A stretch of DNA of 64,000 nucleotides from positions 830,744 through 894,743 of the forward strand of contig NFUW01000002.1 in assembly GCA_002127285.1 (NCBI GenBank), read 5' to 3'. The notes below the pieces were generated by a model that did no database searches, was not told the origin of the DNA, and was given only the letters and a program-made list of their open reading frames with translations. Positions 55,174-64,000 of the stretch are shown here, in pieces (position 1 is the first letter of the stretch; the number at the start of each line of letters is the position of its first letter). A program made the position numbers and the translations under genes. Source of the DNA: Chitinophagaceae bacterium IBVUCB1 (lineage in GTDB: Bacteria; Bacteroidota; Bacteroidia; Chitinophagales; Chitinophagaceae).

Positions 55174-55734
55174 ATGGCCAACGCAGACAAGGCATTTAAA
55201 GATTTATTTGACAGAGAGTATCAAAACCTTTGCCGTTATGCGCTTTCTTATCTGCAAGACAGCCACCTGGCAGAAGACGTAGTACAGGAAACATTCGTAA
55301 AATTCTGGGAACAGAAAAAGGATTTGATAGATAGCCCGGATGCCAAATTTTACCTTGTTACAGCAGTACGGAACAATAGCATAACCGCATTGCGGAAACA
55401 GACTAAAGCCGGTGTGCAACTGGCAGAGAATACACCTGAACCCGAGCCTGAACCATTTATTACCAACAGGCAGGCAAGGGAAGACGCGAACGAACAAGCC
55501 CGTAAAGTGGCACAGGCGCTGGAGCAGCTACCCCCTAAGTGCAAAGAGGTGTTTTTGATGGTAAAGATGCAGGGGATGAGCTACAAGCAAGCCGCAGAAA
55601 CGCTTGATTTATCTGTGAAAACCGTTGAAAACCAGATGGGTAAAGCCATTAAGACATTGAGAGATTATGTGCAGCAATCCGTAGTAACTATTATCATTTT
55701 TGTATTAATATTAATAAATATGTTCGGCGGATAG
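55174..55734 (+). CDS. FecI-like ECF sigma factor
   Basis: This 186-residue sigma-70 family protein has region 2 (LFDREYQNLCRYALSYL, AEDVVQETFVKFWEQKKDL), region 4 (EQLPPKCKEVFLMVKMQGMSYKQAAETLDLSVKTVENQM) and a hydrophobic C-terminal tail of about 17 residues (TIIIFVLILINMFGG) that is long for the family and could touch the membrane. It is followed by fecR, an STN-type TonB receptor and DUF4249 genes, the standard cell-surface signalling order. Its stop codon overlaps the -35-like box of the next promoter. Confidence 0.95.
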   Translation: MANADKAFKDLFDREYQNLCRYALSYLQDSHLAEDVVQETFVKFWEQKKDLIDSPDAKFYLVTAVRNNSITALRKQTKAGVQLAENTPEPEPEPFITNRQAREDANEQARKVAQALEQLPPKCKEVFLMVKMQGMSYKQAAETLDLSVKTVENQMGKAIKTLRDYVQQSVVTIIIFVLILINMFGG

Positions 55735-55760
55735 GGGTACATGTTTAACCCTGCGTTATT
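55733..55760 (+). promoter_or_regulatory. Candidate ECF promoter of fecR and downstream genes
   Basis: AGGGGTACA, 12 nt, CGTTATT. It begins inside the sigma stop codon and ends 15 nt before the fecR ATG, implying a leader of only about 9 nt. Confidence 0.65.
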
Positions 55761-55775
55761 ATTACAGAGTGTGTT

Positions 55776-56753
55776 ATGGAAATGAATGAACAAATAGATT
55801 TGATAATTGCCAAAAAACTGGTAGGCGAGGCATCGGCAGACGAGCAACGCCTGCTGGACGAATGGCTGGCAGCCGATACGCGCAACCAGGCAGCGTATGA
55901 CGGCATAGCCGCTATGTGGCATCAGTCGGACGATTTGTTTAACAGTGCAAGTTTTGATACAGGTGCCGCATGGCAGAAGATAGCCCCACAAATAACAGCT
56001 AAAGTACCAAAAGGGCGCACTATAGCTATGCCGCAATGGACTAAATATGCATCAGGTATTGCTGCCATATTGCTGATAGGTTTTGTATTGATGAAGCCCG
56101 GTGCAGATAGTGGTATGGTAACACTACTGGCAGATGCGGGCAATAGTGAAGTAATACTACCTGATCAATCTAAAGTAACACTGCGAAAAGGCAGTAAACT
56201 GACATATCCTAAAACATTTGATGGTGCGCAACGCAATGTATCACTTGAGGGAGAAGCTTTTTTTGAAGTGCAACGAAACGAGGCAAAACCATTTGTAATA
56301 GATGCACAGTCAGTTTCGGTAACGGTACTGGGTACATCGTTTGATGTAAAGAGCGGCACTACGGGTGCTACCGTAACAGTAGCGTCGGGCAAAGTGCGCA
56401 TGGCTGCAAAACAAGCTAATACTACACCCCTTATATTAACCAAGGGTGAGCATGGCGACTATACAGGTGCCGAACTGAAAGAAAGCCTGCTGGAAGGAGA
56501 TAATTATCTGTTTTGGAAAACAGGCGTACTACGCTATGACAATAAACAATTGGCATTTATAACAGCAGAGCTATCGCATTATTATAATACCCAGATAACT
56601 ATAGATAACAATATGCCTGCCAATGTGCAAGCACAGTTAATAACTATCAACTTCAACAACCAAAGTATAGATGCCGTGCTGAACGAGCTATGTATGGTTG
56701 CCAATTGCCGCATACAACAAAATGGAGGTAAATACGTTATAATGCCACATTAA
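55776..56753 (+). CDS. FecR-family anti-sigma factor
   Basis: This 325-residue protein has an N-terminal cytoplasmic sigma-binding domain (about 1-85, DAEEQRLLDEWLA-type helices and the conserved tryptophan motif), one transmembrane helix (about 90-107, YASGIAAILLIGFVLM), a periplasmic FecR domain (about 125-215, SKLTYPKTFDG, VSLEGEAFFEVQ, FVIDAQSVSVTVLGTSFDV) and a C-terminal DUF4974 domain (about 255-325). It should hold the ECF sigma factor inactive until the STN receptor signals. The start could also be the ATG two codons downstream (55782). Confidence 0.95.
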   Translation: MEMNEQIDLIIAKKLVGEASADEQRLLDEWLAADTRNQAAYDGIAAMWHQSDDLFNSASFDTGAAWQKIAPQITAKVPKGRTIAMPQWTKYASGIAAILLIGFVLMKPGADSGMVTLLADAGNSEVILPDQSKVTLRKGSKLTYPKTFDGAQRNVSLEGEAFFEVQRNEAKPFVIDAQSVSVTVLGTSFDVKSGTTGATVTVASGKVRMAAKQANTTPLILTKGEHGDYTGAELKESLLEGDNYLFWKTGVLRYDNKQLAFITAELSHYYNTQITIDNNMPANVQAQLITINFNNQSIDAVLNELCMVANCRIQQNGGKYVIMPH

Positions 56754-56757
56754 ATCA

Positions 56758-59319
56758 ATGCGTCTTTTCATCACCCTTTTTACTGCATTGCTGATGAGCT
56801 GCCTGTATGCACATGCGCAGCAAAGCGTGTTTTCTCAAAAATATAAACCGGCATTTACCAGTGGTACTGTTAAGAAGTATATCAAAGATATGGAGCGCCA
56901 GACACGAGTATCCATTTCTTATAGCACGGCGTATGTAGATGTGAAGCGTGTAGTGCAACTACAACAGGTAGAGCAAACACTGTATGACGCGCTGACAATG
57001 ATACTCGACGGGCAGAACCTGCGACTTGAGGAAAGCAACGGCAAGATATTAGTAATGCATGCTGCCGACAACAAGCAACCAACAACAAGCAGGCAAGTAT
57101 TGAATGGCTATGTGAAAGAGCAGCAGACGGGCGAGGTATTGATAGGTGCGGTAGTATATGTACCCGAATTGAGCATAGGTACTGCTACCAATAGTTACGG
57201 GTTCTACAGCCTGTCGTTACCTGCAGGCAGGCATCGGGTTATATGTTCTTATATTGGTTATGCTTCCGATAGTTTTTATACAGACAAAATACAGGCTGGC
57301 AGGCACGATGTGCAGATGAAACTGCATAGCGAACTGAAAGAAGTAGATGTAGTGTCTGACAAAGAAACATCGCCCGACCATGTGCACCTTACCAACAGCG
57401 ATATAAAAAGCCGTCCATCTATATTGGGAGAAAATGATGTAATGCGCGCACTGCAATATGTATCTGGTGTACAGTCGGGCGTTGATGGTACAAATGCTGT
57501 GATGGTAAGGGGCGGAGACCCGGGGCAAAACCTGAATCTGCTGGATGGTGTGCCGCTATACTATGTTGACCATTTCTTCGGGTTGACGTCGGTTTATAAT
57601 TCGGAAGCAATTCGTTCGGTTGATTTTCATAAAGGTGCGTTCCCATCCCGCTATGGTGGCAGGCTTTCTTCCGTAATAGATGTGAATACCAAAGATGGGG
57701 ATATGCAGCGTTGGGGCGGACAGTTCAATATGGGTATTGTAAAAAGCAGCCTGAGTATTGAGGGGCCTATAAAAAAAGATAAGGCTTCAATCATGCTATC
57801 TGCAAGGCGCACATGGTTCGATTTATTGTGGCGGCCATTTACTAAAGAACTGGCTATCAATTTTTATGACATTAATGGCAAGGCAAACTATATTATCAAT
57901 AAGAACAACCGTGTATATCTGAGTTTTTATAACGGCAGAGATGGCATCAGGTCAACTTTTTTTGGTACGGGCACAGAAGCACGTTGGGGCAATACACTTG
58001 CCAGTGCCAAATGGAATACGGTAGTGAATCCCAAACTGTTTGTGAATACAATACTTACCTACAGCCGCTTCAGATATACGTTGGAAGACACAAGGCAGGT
58101 GTTAGATAATGGTACGGTTAACAGTAGTGGAAAATATACCGGCAACTCGTCTATTAATGAAGTGGCATTGCGTGTAAGGGCGCAGTGGTATGCCACAGCA
58201 TCGCAGCGTGTAGAAATCGGGGGGCATTTCAGTACGGCTCAGTTTATACCTACAGAGTTATTGTCTTTCGACAGTAAGAGTGTATATACTACAACGATTG
58301 TGCCTGCAGATAAATTTCAATCGAACGAGTTTGCGTTTTTTGTAGAGGATGAAATAAAACTGACGGATAAGTGGATGATACGCCCCGGCATACACATTGC
58401 CAACTGGTTTAGCGAACGCTTTGATTATTCCAATGTTCAGCCACGTTTCTATACCAACTACGCGTTTACACCTAAGCATAGTATATATGGTTCGTTTACC
58501 AAAATGGCGCAGTTTCTTCATCTCATCAGCAATAACACATACGGGCTGCCAACTGATTTCTGGTTGCCCAGTTCGGATAGAATAGAACCTGAAGAAGCAA
58601 CGTTATATACAATAGGTTATGCAGCGAAACCTGCGCGGCGTTTGTCTTTCAATATAGAAGGGTATTATAAAGACCTGAAAAATACCATCACGTATAATAT
58701 GGGTAAGAACCTGTTTGACAACTCGCTGCAATGGGATGAGAAAATAATACAGGGAACCGGATGGAGCTACGGCGGAGAGGTGTCTGCCAAATGGGATTTA
58801 GGAAAGATAACATGGACAACGGCATACACGCTATCGTGGACGTGGCGCAAGTTTGCGCAACTAAACGAGGGGCGACCATTCCCTTTTCGGTTTGACAGAA
58901 GGCACAACCTGCGCACCTCTTTATTGTATAAGCCATCGCAAAAACTGGACCTTGCTGCAAGCTGGACATATATGACGGGCGAAGCCATTACCATGCCCGA
59001 CCAGATATACCCCGACCTGGATAACAACCTGCACATTGCCCCGTCTTCTATAACTACCAGTTCCAACTACACATATAACTATGTGCAGTGGAATAACTAT
59101 CGTTTGCCAGCCATTCACCGTTTGGATATTGGTGCCAATTTTACAAAGAAACGGGAAAAAGCAGAACGCACATGGTCGGCTGGGTTCTTCAACGTATATG
59201 GCAGGCCGAATGTAATGTTTGTAGAACTGGTAAGCGAAGGTGCCAATGGTGCATTTAAACTGAAAGGTATTAGTGTACTGCAGTTTGTGCCATATCTATC
59301 GTATAAATTAGATTTTTAA
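56758..59319 (+). CDS. TonB-dependent receptor with STN signalling domain
   Basis: This 853-residue receptor has a signal peptide (to about 20), an STN domain (about 35-100, with TRVSISYSTAYVDVKRVV and LYDALTMILDGQNLRL) that contacts FecR in related systems, a carboxypeptidase-regulatory-like domain (about 115-200), a plug (about 220-330, VMVRGGDPGQNLNLLDGVPL) and a barrel. It begins 4 nt after fecR. STN plus FecR plus ECF sigma means ligand binding can switch on the regulon. Its plug is very similar to that of the receptor at 60437. The substrate is unknown. Confidence 0.93.
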   Translation: MRLFITLFTALLMSCLYAHAQQSVFSQKYKPAFTSGTVKKYIKDMERQTRVSISYSTAYVDVKRVVQLQQVEQTLYDALTMILDGQNLRLEESNGKILVMHAADNKQPTTSRQVLNGYVKEQQTGEVLIGAVVYVPELSIGTATNSYGFYSLSLPAGRHRVICSYIGYASDSFYTDKIQAGRHDVQMKLHSELKEVDVVSDKETSPDHVHLTNSDIKSRPSILGENDVMRALQYVSGVQSGVDGTNAVMVRGGDPGQNLNLLDGVPLYYVDHFFGLTSVYNSEAIRSVDFHKGAFPSRYGGRLSSVIDVNTKDGDMQRWGGQFNMGIVKSSLSIEGPIKKDKASIMLSARRTWFDLLWRPFTKELAINFYDINGKANYIINKNNRVYLSFYNGRDGIRSTFFGTGTEARWGNTLASAKWNTVVNPKLFVNTILTYSRFRYTLEDTRQVLDNGTVNSSGKYTGNSSINEVALRVRAQWYATASQRVEIGGHFSTAQFIPTELLSFDSKSVYTTTIVPADKFQSNEFAFFVEDEIKLTDKWMIRPGIHIANWFSERFDYSNVQPRFYTNYAFTPKHSIYGSFTKMAQFLHLISNNTYGLPTDFWLPSSDRIEPEEATLYTIGYAAKPARRLSFNIEGYYKDLKNTITYNMGKNLFDNSLQWDEKIIQGTGWSYGGEVSAKWDLGKITWTTAYTLSWTWRKFAQLNEGRPFPFRFDRRHNLRTSLLYKPSQKLDLAASWTYMTGEAITMPDQIYPDLDNNLHIAPSSITTSSNYTYNYVQWNNYRLPAIHRLDIGANFTKKREKAERTWSAGFFNVYGRPNVMFVELVSEGANGAFKLKGISVLQFVPYLSYKLDF

Positions 59320-59325
59320 CATCAG

Positions 59326-60378
59326 ATGAAAAAAAGGGAATACGGTACAATATGTTTGTTGCTTGCAGCGTTTGTGATGCTGTTGCAGGCGTGCCGTAAA
59401 GACCTGCCACTGCCGGATGTGGGTGGTGAAAAAAAACTGACTATGCTGGGGGAATTTGTATTGGGTGATACTTTTTTGCTGCGTGCAGGGCAGAGTGTAT
59501 CTGTATCGGCTAATAGTAAACTACAGTTTGATTTGCTGCAAAATATTTCGATAAGCTTAGAAGAGCCAACAGGTGCTAAATACAATATGGCTGCCTATAC
59601 TGACTCGTTTTCGTGGCGATTGTTTACATATCCGTTTTCGCTCAGCAGGAAAGTGCAGGCTAACAGTACCTATAAGGTAACAGCTACGCACCCTACCCTT
59701 GGTACGGCTACAGCAATTGTAAATATACCTGCACAAGTTGATGCTTTTGTTGTTGATACTGCCGGAGTGCAATATAGTGGTGATACTACTTTGCGAATAA
59801 AAGTGCAGATAAATGACCCTGCTAACACGACGGATTATTATGTGATAGAAGCCGTAAAACAGAAGATGAACGTGATAGGATATTTTCAGCAAAACGGTGG
59901 CTGGAAATTGATAAATGAAGACCGGATAATGTATGACGAACTGAAAGCTAATGGCACAGTTGTAACCCGTTTCGATACCATTTATTATAACGACTATATA
60001 CGGCAGCCTATTTACACTACCGATGTGAATACGGAAAACCTGTTGGACGTAGGCTCTTTTACGCGCAGCAGGCGTGTATTGCTGAAAGACCAGCGCATCA
60101 ACGGCACATCGTACCGAACAGATGTATATGTGATAAAAAATACAGACCCTGCAACTGAAAACGGTTTATGGAAAGGCAGGATAATCCTGTATATAAAAGC
60201 AGTCTCTGCCGATTATTTTAAATTTCTGAAATCTTATGAAGTATATAACCCGTCATCAGGTTTCAACAGCTTTGAACAACCTGTAAAGATTGAAGGTAAT
60301 GTGAAAAACGGTATGGGTATCATAGGTGGTGTGTCTGTACAGAAATACACGTATATGTACGATATCTGGAATTATTAA
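59326..60378 (+). CDS. DUF4249 lipoprotein, first copy
   Basis: This 350-residue protein has a lipoprotein signal with lipobox LQAC (Cys23). Beta-rich domains follow: a first Ig-like part (GEFVLGDTFLLRAGQSVSV...), then the DUF4249 core with DPANTTDYYVIEAVKQK, and the C-terminal ADYFKFLKSYEVYN and FEQPVKIEGNVKNGMGIIGG that mark this family. DUF4249 proteins nearly always sit behind a TonB receptor and are taken to be its surface ligand-binding partner, like SusD but unrelated. It starts 6 nt after the receptor stop codon. Confidence 0.9.
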   Translation: MKKREYGTICLLLAAFVMLLQACRKDLPLPDVGGEKKLTMLGEFVLGDTFLLRAGQSVSVSANSKLQFDLLQNISISLEEPTGAKYNMAAYTDSFSWRLFTYPFSLSRKVQANSTYKVTATHPTLGTATAIVNIPAQVDAFVVDTAGVQYSGDTTLRIKVQINDPANTTDYYVIEAVKQKMNVIGYFQQNGGWKLINEDRIMYDELKANGTVVTRFDTIYYNDYIRQPIYTTDVNTENLLDVGSFTRSRRVLLKDQRINGTSYRTDVYVIKNTDPATENGLWKGRIILYIKAVSADYFKFLKSYEVYNPSSGFNSFEQPVKIEGNVKNGMGIIGGVSVQKYTYMYDIWNY

Positions 60379-60387
60379 CCATTACAT

Positions 60388-60415
60388 AGGGGTTGCACCC
60401 CAAGATTACGTTTTA
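60388..60415 (+). promoter_or_regulatory. Candidate ECF promoter of the second receptor unit
   Basis: AGGGGTTGC, 12 nt, CGTTTTA. Same layout as the fecR site, less perfect in both outer halves. The receptor ATG is 21 nt downstream. Confidence 0.6.
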
Positions 60416-60436
60416 CTGTTAAATACAATATAGTAC

Positions 60437-62728
60437 ATGAAACAAAGCATGTTTGTTTTACTACTGCTTTTGTTTGCTGCACGTTTGTGCGCACAGCAAG
60501 TAACCATCAGCGGCTATGTAACGGAAAAGAAAAGCGGTGAGCGCCTGATAGGTGCTACGGTCTTCATACCCGAAAAAAATGCGGGTACTACTACCAACGC
60601 TTATGGCTTTTACTCTATAACCATAGCAGCGGCAGACGTAACGCTGAAGGCATCATATATAGGGTATGTACCTTTTTCGCAAACCATGCAGCTAAAGCAA
60701 GACATCAGCCTGAACATTGAACTGGAAAACGCAAGGGATATGAAAGAAGTAGTAGTGACAAGCAAAAAAGATGCTATACAGGAACGAACACAAATGAGCA
60801 GTATAGACTTGCCGATACAAACTATCAAATCGTTGCCCGCATTTCTGGGAGAAGTGGATGTGATGAAAGCACTGCAACTGCTGCCAGGTGTACAGGCAGG
60901 TAATGAAGGTGCAACAGGCATCTATGTGCGTGGTGGCGGCCCAGACCAAAACCTGATACTGTTGGATGGTGTGCCGGTATATAACGCGAGCCATTTGTTT
61001 GGTTTTTTCAGCGTGTTCAACGCAGATGCAGTACGCAGTGTAGAGTTGGTAAAGGGTGGTTTCCCCGCACGGTATGGCGGACGTTTATCGTCTGTAGTTG
61101 ACATCAACATGAAAGAAGGTAATAAAAACAAACTGCATGGCGAAGGTGGTATAGGTCTTATCGCATCAAGGCTGACGCTGGAAGGCCCGATACAAAAAGG
61201 TAAATCATCGTTTATGATTTCGGGCAGGCGCACGTATTTCGATTTAATCGCAAGGCCCTTTATGCGTGGTAATGTAAAAGGCGGATATTATTTCTACGAC
61301 CTGAACGGTAAAGTAAACTTTAAGCTGAGCGAAAAAGACCACTTGTACGTAAGCGGGTATTTCGGAAACGATAAGTTTTATGCCAAGCAAAATCAAGATG
61401 GGAATGCGTTGAGTACATCTTTCAATTCGGATTTGAAATGGGGCAATGCTACGGCAGTAGCGCGCTGGAATCATCAGTACAATAAAAAATTATTCGGCAA
61501 CCTGACGGCTTATTACGGGCAATACCGCTTTTTGATAACTGCACAAACACGCAGTACGTTTTCCGGTACAAACGAGGATTTTTTGCTGAAGTATTCATCA
61601 GGCATTAACGACAAAGCGGTTAAATACGACTTTGATTATATACCACACCCCAACCATTATATAAAAGCAGGCGTAGGTTATGTGTATCATACCTACAAGC
61701 CGGGTGCGCAACAGACCAAGGTAAATACCGCAGGCTTGAAACAAGATACTACCATTGGTATTAAAGACATTAATGCAGGAGAGATAGATGCGTACATAGA
61801 AGACGACATAAAAATATCGAACGCGCTGAAAGCTAATATCGGTGTACACTGGACGGGCTTTGCAGTACAGAACAATTTTTACAACGCTATACAACCCCGT
61901 GTAGCATTGCGTTACCTGATAAATGAGCAGCTAAGTGCCAAAGCCTCTTTTGTACAGATGAACCAGTTTATACACTTACTCACCAATTCATCCATCGGGC
62001 TGCCTACAGATTTGTGGGTACCTGTAACGGCGCGCATCCCTATGCAGCAGTCGTATCAGGGAGCAGCAGGCTTTGCATATACGCACAACACAGGTATAGA
62101 AGTAACGTTAGAGGGCTATTATAAAACAATGGATAATGTACTGGAATATAAAGAAGGTGCCAGCTTCTTTAACGCGGGTAGTAACTGGGAAGATAAAGTA
62201 GAGGTAGGCAAAGGCTGGAGCTATGGGGGTGAACTGTTTTTGCAGAAAAAGAAAGGACGATTTACAGGCTTGATGGGTTATACACTATCGTGGACGAACA
62301 GGCAGTTTGCTAACCTGAACAAAGGAGAGGCATTTCCTTACCGATACGACCGCAGGCACGACTTTAAGATTGCAGGTATATACGAATTGGCTAAGAATAT
62401 AGAAGTAAGTGCCGAATGGGTATATGGTACGGGCAACGCCATCACCATGCCAATAGGATATTATAACGGACCGGACGGTGCAGCCGTACAAGTATATGGC
62501 AGCCGCAATGGCTACAGGATGCCTGCTTATCATCGTGCAGATGTAAGCATCAAGTTTATGAAACGCAAACCCAACTGGGAACGCGCTTGGGTAATAGCGG
62601 CGTATAATGTGTATAACAGGTACAATCCGTTTTACATCTATGCCAGCACTACACAAGGAAGGACAGTGTTTAACCAGGTGAGCCTCTTCCCCATAGTGCC
62701 GTCTATCAGTTATCAATTCAAATTTTAA
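60437..62728 (+). CDS. TonB-dependent receptor without STN domain
   Basis: This 763-residue receptor has a signal peptide (ending LCAQQ), a carboxypeptidase-regulatory-like domain (about 22-105), a plug (about 120-235; IYVRGGGPDQNLILLDGVPV, FPARYGGRLSSVVDINMKEGN) and a barrel ending PSISYQFKF. It shares many motifs with the receptor at 56758 (LLDGVP, YGGRLSSV.D, GRRTYFDL against ARRTWFDL), so the two are tandem paralogues, but it lacks the STN domain and cannot signal to FecR. It probably adds transport capacity or ligand range. Confidence 0.92.
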   Translation: MKQSMFVLLLLLFAARLCAQQVTISGYVTEKKSGERLIGATVFIPEKNAGTTTNAYGFYSITIAAADVTLKASYIGYVPFSQTMQLKQDISLNIELENARDMKEVVVTSKKDAIQERTQMSSIDLPIQTIKSLPAFLGEVDVMKALQLLPGVQAGNEGATGIYVRGGGPDQNLILLDGVPVYNASHLFGFFSVFNADAVRSVELVKGGFPARYGGRLSSVVDINMKEGNKNKLHGEGGIGLIASRLTLEGPIQKGKSSFMISGRRTYFDLIARPFMRGNVKGGYYFYDLNGKVNFKLSEKDHLYVSGYFGNDKFYAKQNQDGNALSTSFNSDLKWGNATAVARWNHQYNKKLFGNLTAYYGQYRFLITAQTRSTFSGTNEDFLLKYSSGINDKAVKYDFDYIPHPNHYIKAGVGYVYHTYKPGAQQTKVNTAGLKQDTTIGIKDINAGEIDAYIEDDIKISNALKANIGVHWTGFAVQNNFYNAIQPRVALRYLINEQLSAKASFVQMNQFIHLLTNSSIGLPTDLWVPVTARIPMQQSYQGAAGFAYTHNTGIEVTLEGYYKTMDNVLEYKEGASFFNAGSNWEDKVEVGKGWSYGGELFLQKKKGRFTGLMGYTLSWTNRQFANLNKGEAFPYRYDRRHDFKIAGIYELAKNIEVSAEWVYGTGNAITMPIGYYNGPDGAAVQVYGSRNGYRMPAYHRADVSIKFMKRKPNWERAWVIAAYNVYNRYNPFYIYASTTQGRTVFNQVSLFPIVPSISYQFKF

Positions 62729-62752
62729 AACCAATACCAAAACAGATATAAG

Positions 62753-63664
62753 ATGAAAAGGTATTATAATATAGGTTTCATAGCCATTTTGGCATTGGCA
62801 TCTTGCCAAAAAGAAATAACGGTAAACGTACCCGAGTATAAGGAAAAGCTGGTGATCAATAGTAATACGATTGTGGGCGATCCATTCAGCATATCGGTAG
62901 GCAAGTCTATCGGCATATTAAAGTACAATGCACTGCAAGACCTGTATGTACGCAATGCCAGCGTAGTACTATATAAAGGCAATGTGCCTGCTGATACCAT
63001 GCGATACGATAATACTGTGGGCAAATATGTATCGGACATCATAGCCGAAGAAGGACAATCGTACAATGTGAAAGTAAACGCTGCAGGTTATAGTGAAATA
63101 TCTGCTTCTACGATAGTGCCTGCCGATGTGCCCATAGCAGGTATTCAGCGCATACGCGATGTGCGGCTGGATATAGAGGGGCAAAAGCTGGATGAGATAC
63201 GCATAACATTTAACGACCCGCCTGCCAAAGGAGACTATTATATATTGAGCATTACAAAAAGCAGTAGTGATACCATGAACGGGATAAGCCGTAGCTATTC
63301 GTGTGTCTATACAGCCGATGCAAGTATTGAGAGCGTGTATGACGAAACCATAGACCAGAATACCTGCCTGAACGGCGACGCGTTATTTATGAGAGACGCA
63401 TTGTTTAATGGTACTACCAAAGAATTGCGCCTGTATGTAAATGGTTCGTTTCTAGAGCCAACTATCATGTTCGGACAAGAGGTGAGAGCTACCCTGGTGC
63501 TGATGCATGTAACGGAAGACTTTTTCAAATTCAGAAAAACATACCAGTTTGCCTTAGATAATGAAGGTAATCCCTTTGCCGAACCAACCAATGTGCATAC
63601 GAATGTAAAGAACGGGTATGGCACATTCAGCGTGATGAGTTATGATGAGGTAGAGATAAAGTAG
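62753..63664 (+). CDS. DUF4249 lipoprotein, second copy
   Basis: This 303-residue protein has a lipoprotein signal with lipobox LASC (Cys18). It has the same domain plan as the copy at 59326 but is about 45 residues shorter: FNDPPAKGDYYILSITKS matches NDPANTTDYYVIEAV, and EDFFKFRKTYQFALDNEGNPFAEPTNVHTNVKNGYG matches the other C-terminus. It lies 24 nt after its receptor, repeating the receptor/DUF4249 pair. A terminator follows about 150 nt later. Confidence 0.9.
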   Translation: MKRYYNIGFIAILALASCQKEITVNVPEYKEKLVINSNTIVGDPFSISVGKSIGILKYNALQDLYVRNASVVLYKGNVPADTMRYDNTVGKYVSDIIAEEGQSYNVKVNAAGYSEISASTIVPADVPIAGIQRIRDVRLDIEGQKLDEIRITFNDPPAKGDYYILSITKSSSDTMNGISRSYSCVYTADASIESVYDETIDQNTCLNGDALFMRDALFNGTTKELRLYVNGSFLEPTIMFGQEVRATLVLMHVTEDFFKFRKTYQFALDNEGNPFAEPTNVHTNVKNGYGTFSVMSYDEVEIK

Positions 63665-63811
63665 CGGTATGCAATTTGCGATTAACCATAAGCAACATGA
63701 TTTCTTTTTTGATTTGGAACACCAAAGAATAACGTGCAGAAAAACGGGTACTACTTATTTTTTTAAGATGCCACACAGAACATCTTGAACAACATCATTT
63801 AATAATACTAC

Positions 63812-63838
63812 AAACGCCACTCAAATTGAGTGGCGTTT
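63812..63838 (+). terminator. Terminator after the second DUF4249 gene
   Basis: Long inverted repeat AAACGCCACTC / GAGTGGCGTTT with a 5-nt loop, followed by CTTT. It may also shield the convergent tRNA gene. Confidence 0.8.
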
Positions 63839-63846
63839 CTTTCGAG

Positions 63847-63920
<74 letters not shown>

Positions 63921-64000
63921 AAAATGCGGTGCAAATCTAATGAAATTTTGCCTTAATCAGCGGCTTAGTTATCGCCCCTGCCCTTGTATGGCTGCGGTAC

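Overview
The window looks like a chromosomal segment of a Bacteroidota bacterium, most likely Chitinophagaceae or a close relative. The evidence is: type IX secretion (T9SS) C-terminal sorting domains, FecI/FecR-type sigma/anti-sigma genes with TonB-dependent receptors and DUF4249 lipoproteins, DUF3857 transglutaminase-like proteins, LytS/LytTR regulation with a beta-propeller sensor, and promoter -7 elements of the Bacteroidota type (TAnnTTTG) very close to start codons. I see no phage, insertion sequence or CRISPR array. One tRNA (Arg, anticodon TCT) lies at the right edge.

Layout. 0-2.4 kb: cytochrome c maturation genes (ccmC and a CcmD-like gene) and a glutamate dehydrogenase. 2.5-7.9 kb: a secreted LamG/T9SS protein, a LytTR two-component pair and a small secreted protein. 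8-12.2 kb: aconitase, tcdA, a TatD-like hydrolase and a PspC protein. 12.2-14.3 kb: two tandem paralogous secreted proteins, one carrying a long Ala/Glu/Lys helix with 44-residue repeats. 14.3-25 kb: mostly housekeeping (trhO, exbD, tonB, pdeM, leucine dehydrogenase, purC, hutU, ispF, phaB-like, lepA). 25-33.3 kb: a GT-C-type membrane protein, an ECF sigma/anti-sigma/Spy-like operon, a DUF922 putative protease, AIM24, DUF4412, DUF58 and DUF937-like genes. 33.3-39.3 kb: DUF6048, DUF6452, a ZapB-like coiled coil, pheT and dnaB, with a regulatory gap before dnaB. 39.3-45.4 kb: small lipoproteins, a hydrolase, a TonB receptor, DUF4256, and an AT-rich unknown gene bordered by two copies of a hairpin repeat.

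45.8-63.7 kb is the most interesting part. It holds an ECF sigma factor, a FecR anti-sigma factor, an STN-domain TonB receptor with a DUF4249 lipoprotein, a second TonB receptor/DUF4249 pair without STN, a T9SS-secreted protein with a small outer-membrane-type protein, and a divergent three-gene operon (a 1098-residue TPR plus MORN-like protein and two DUF3857 proteins, one apparently catalytically dead). Four intergenic sites share one promoter-like layout, AGGGGT followed by a CGTT element with identical spacing. They lie upstream of fecR, of the second TonB receptor, of the T9SS gene, and (on the minus strand) of the MORN operon. I infer that the ECF sigma factor controls all of these as one regulon of about nine genes: a cell-surface signalling system linking uptake receptors to a secreted protein and an envelope protein module. 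The link is sequence inference and has not been tested.
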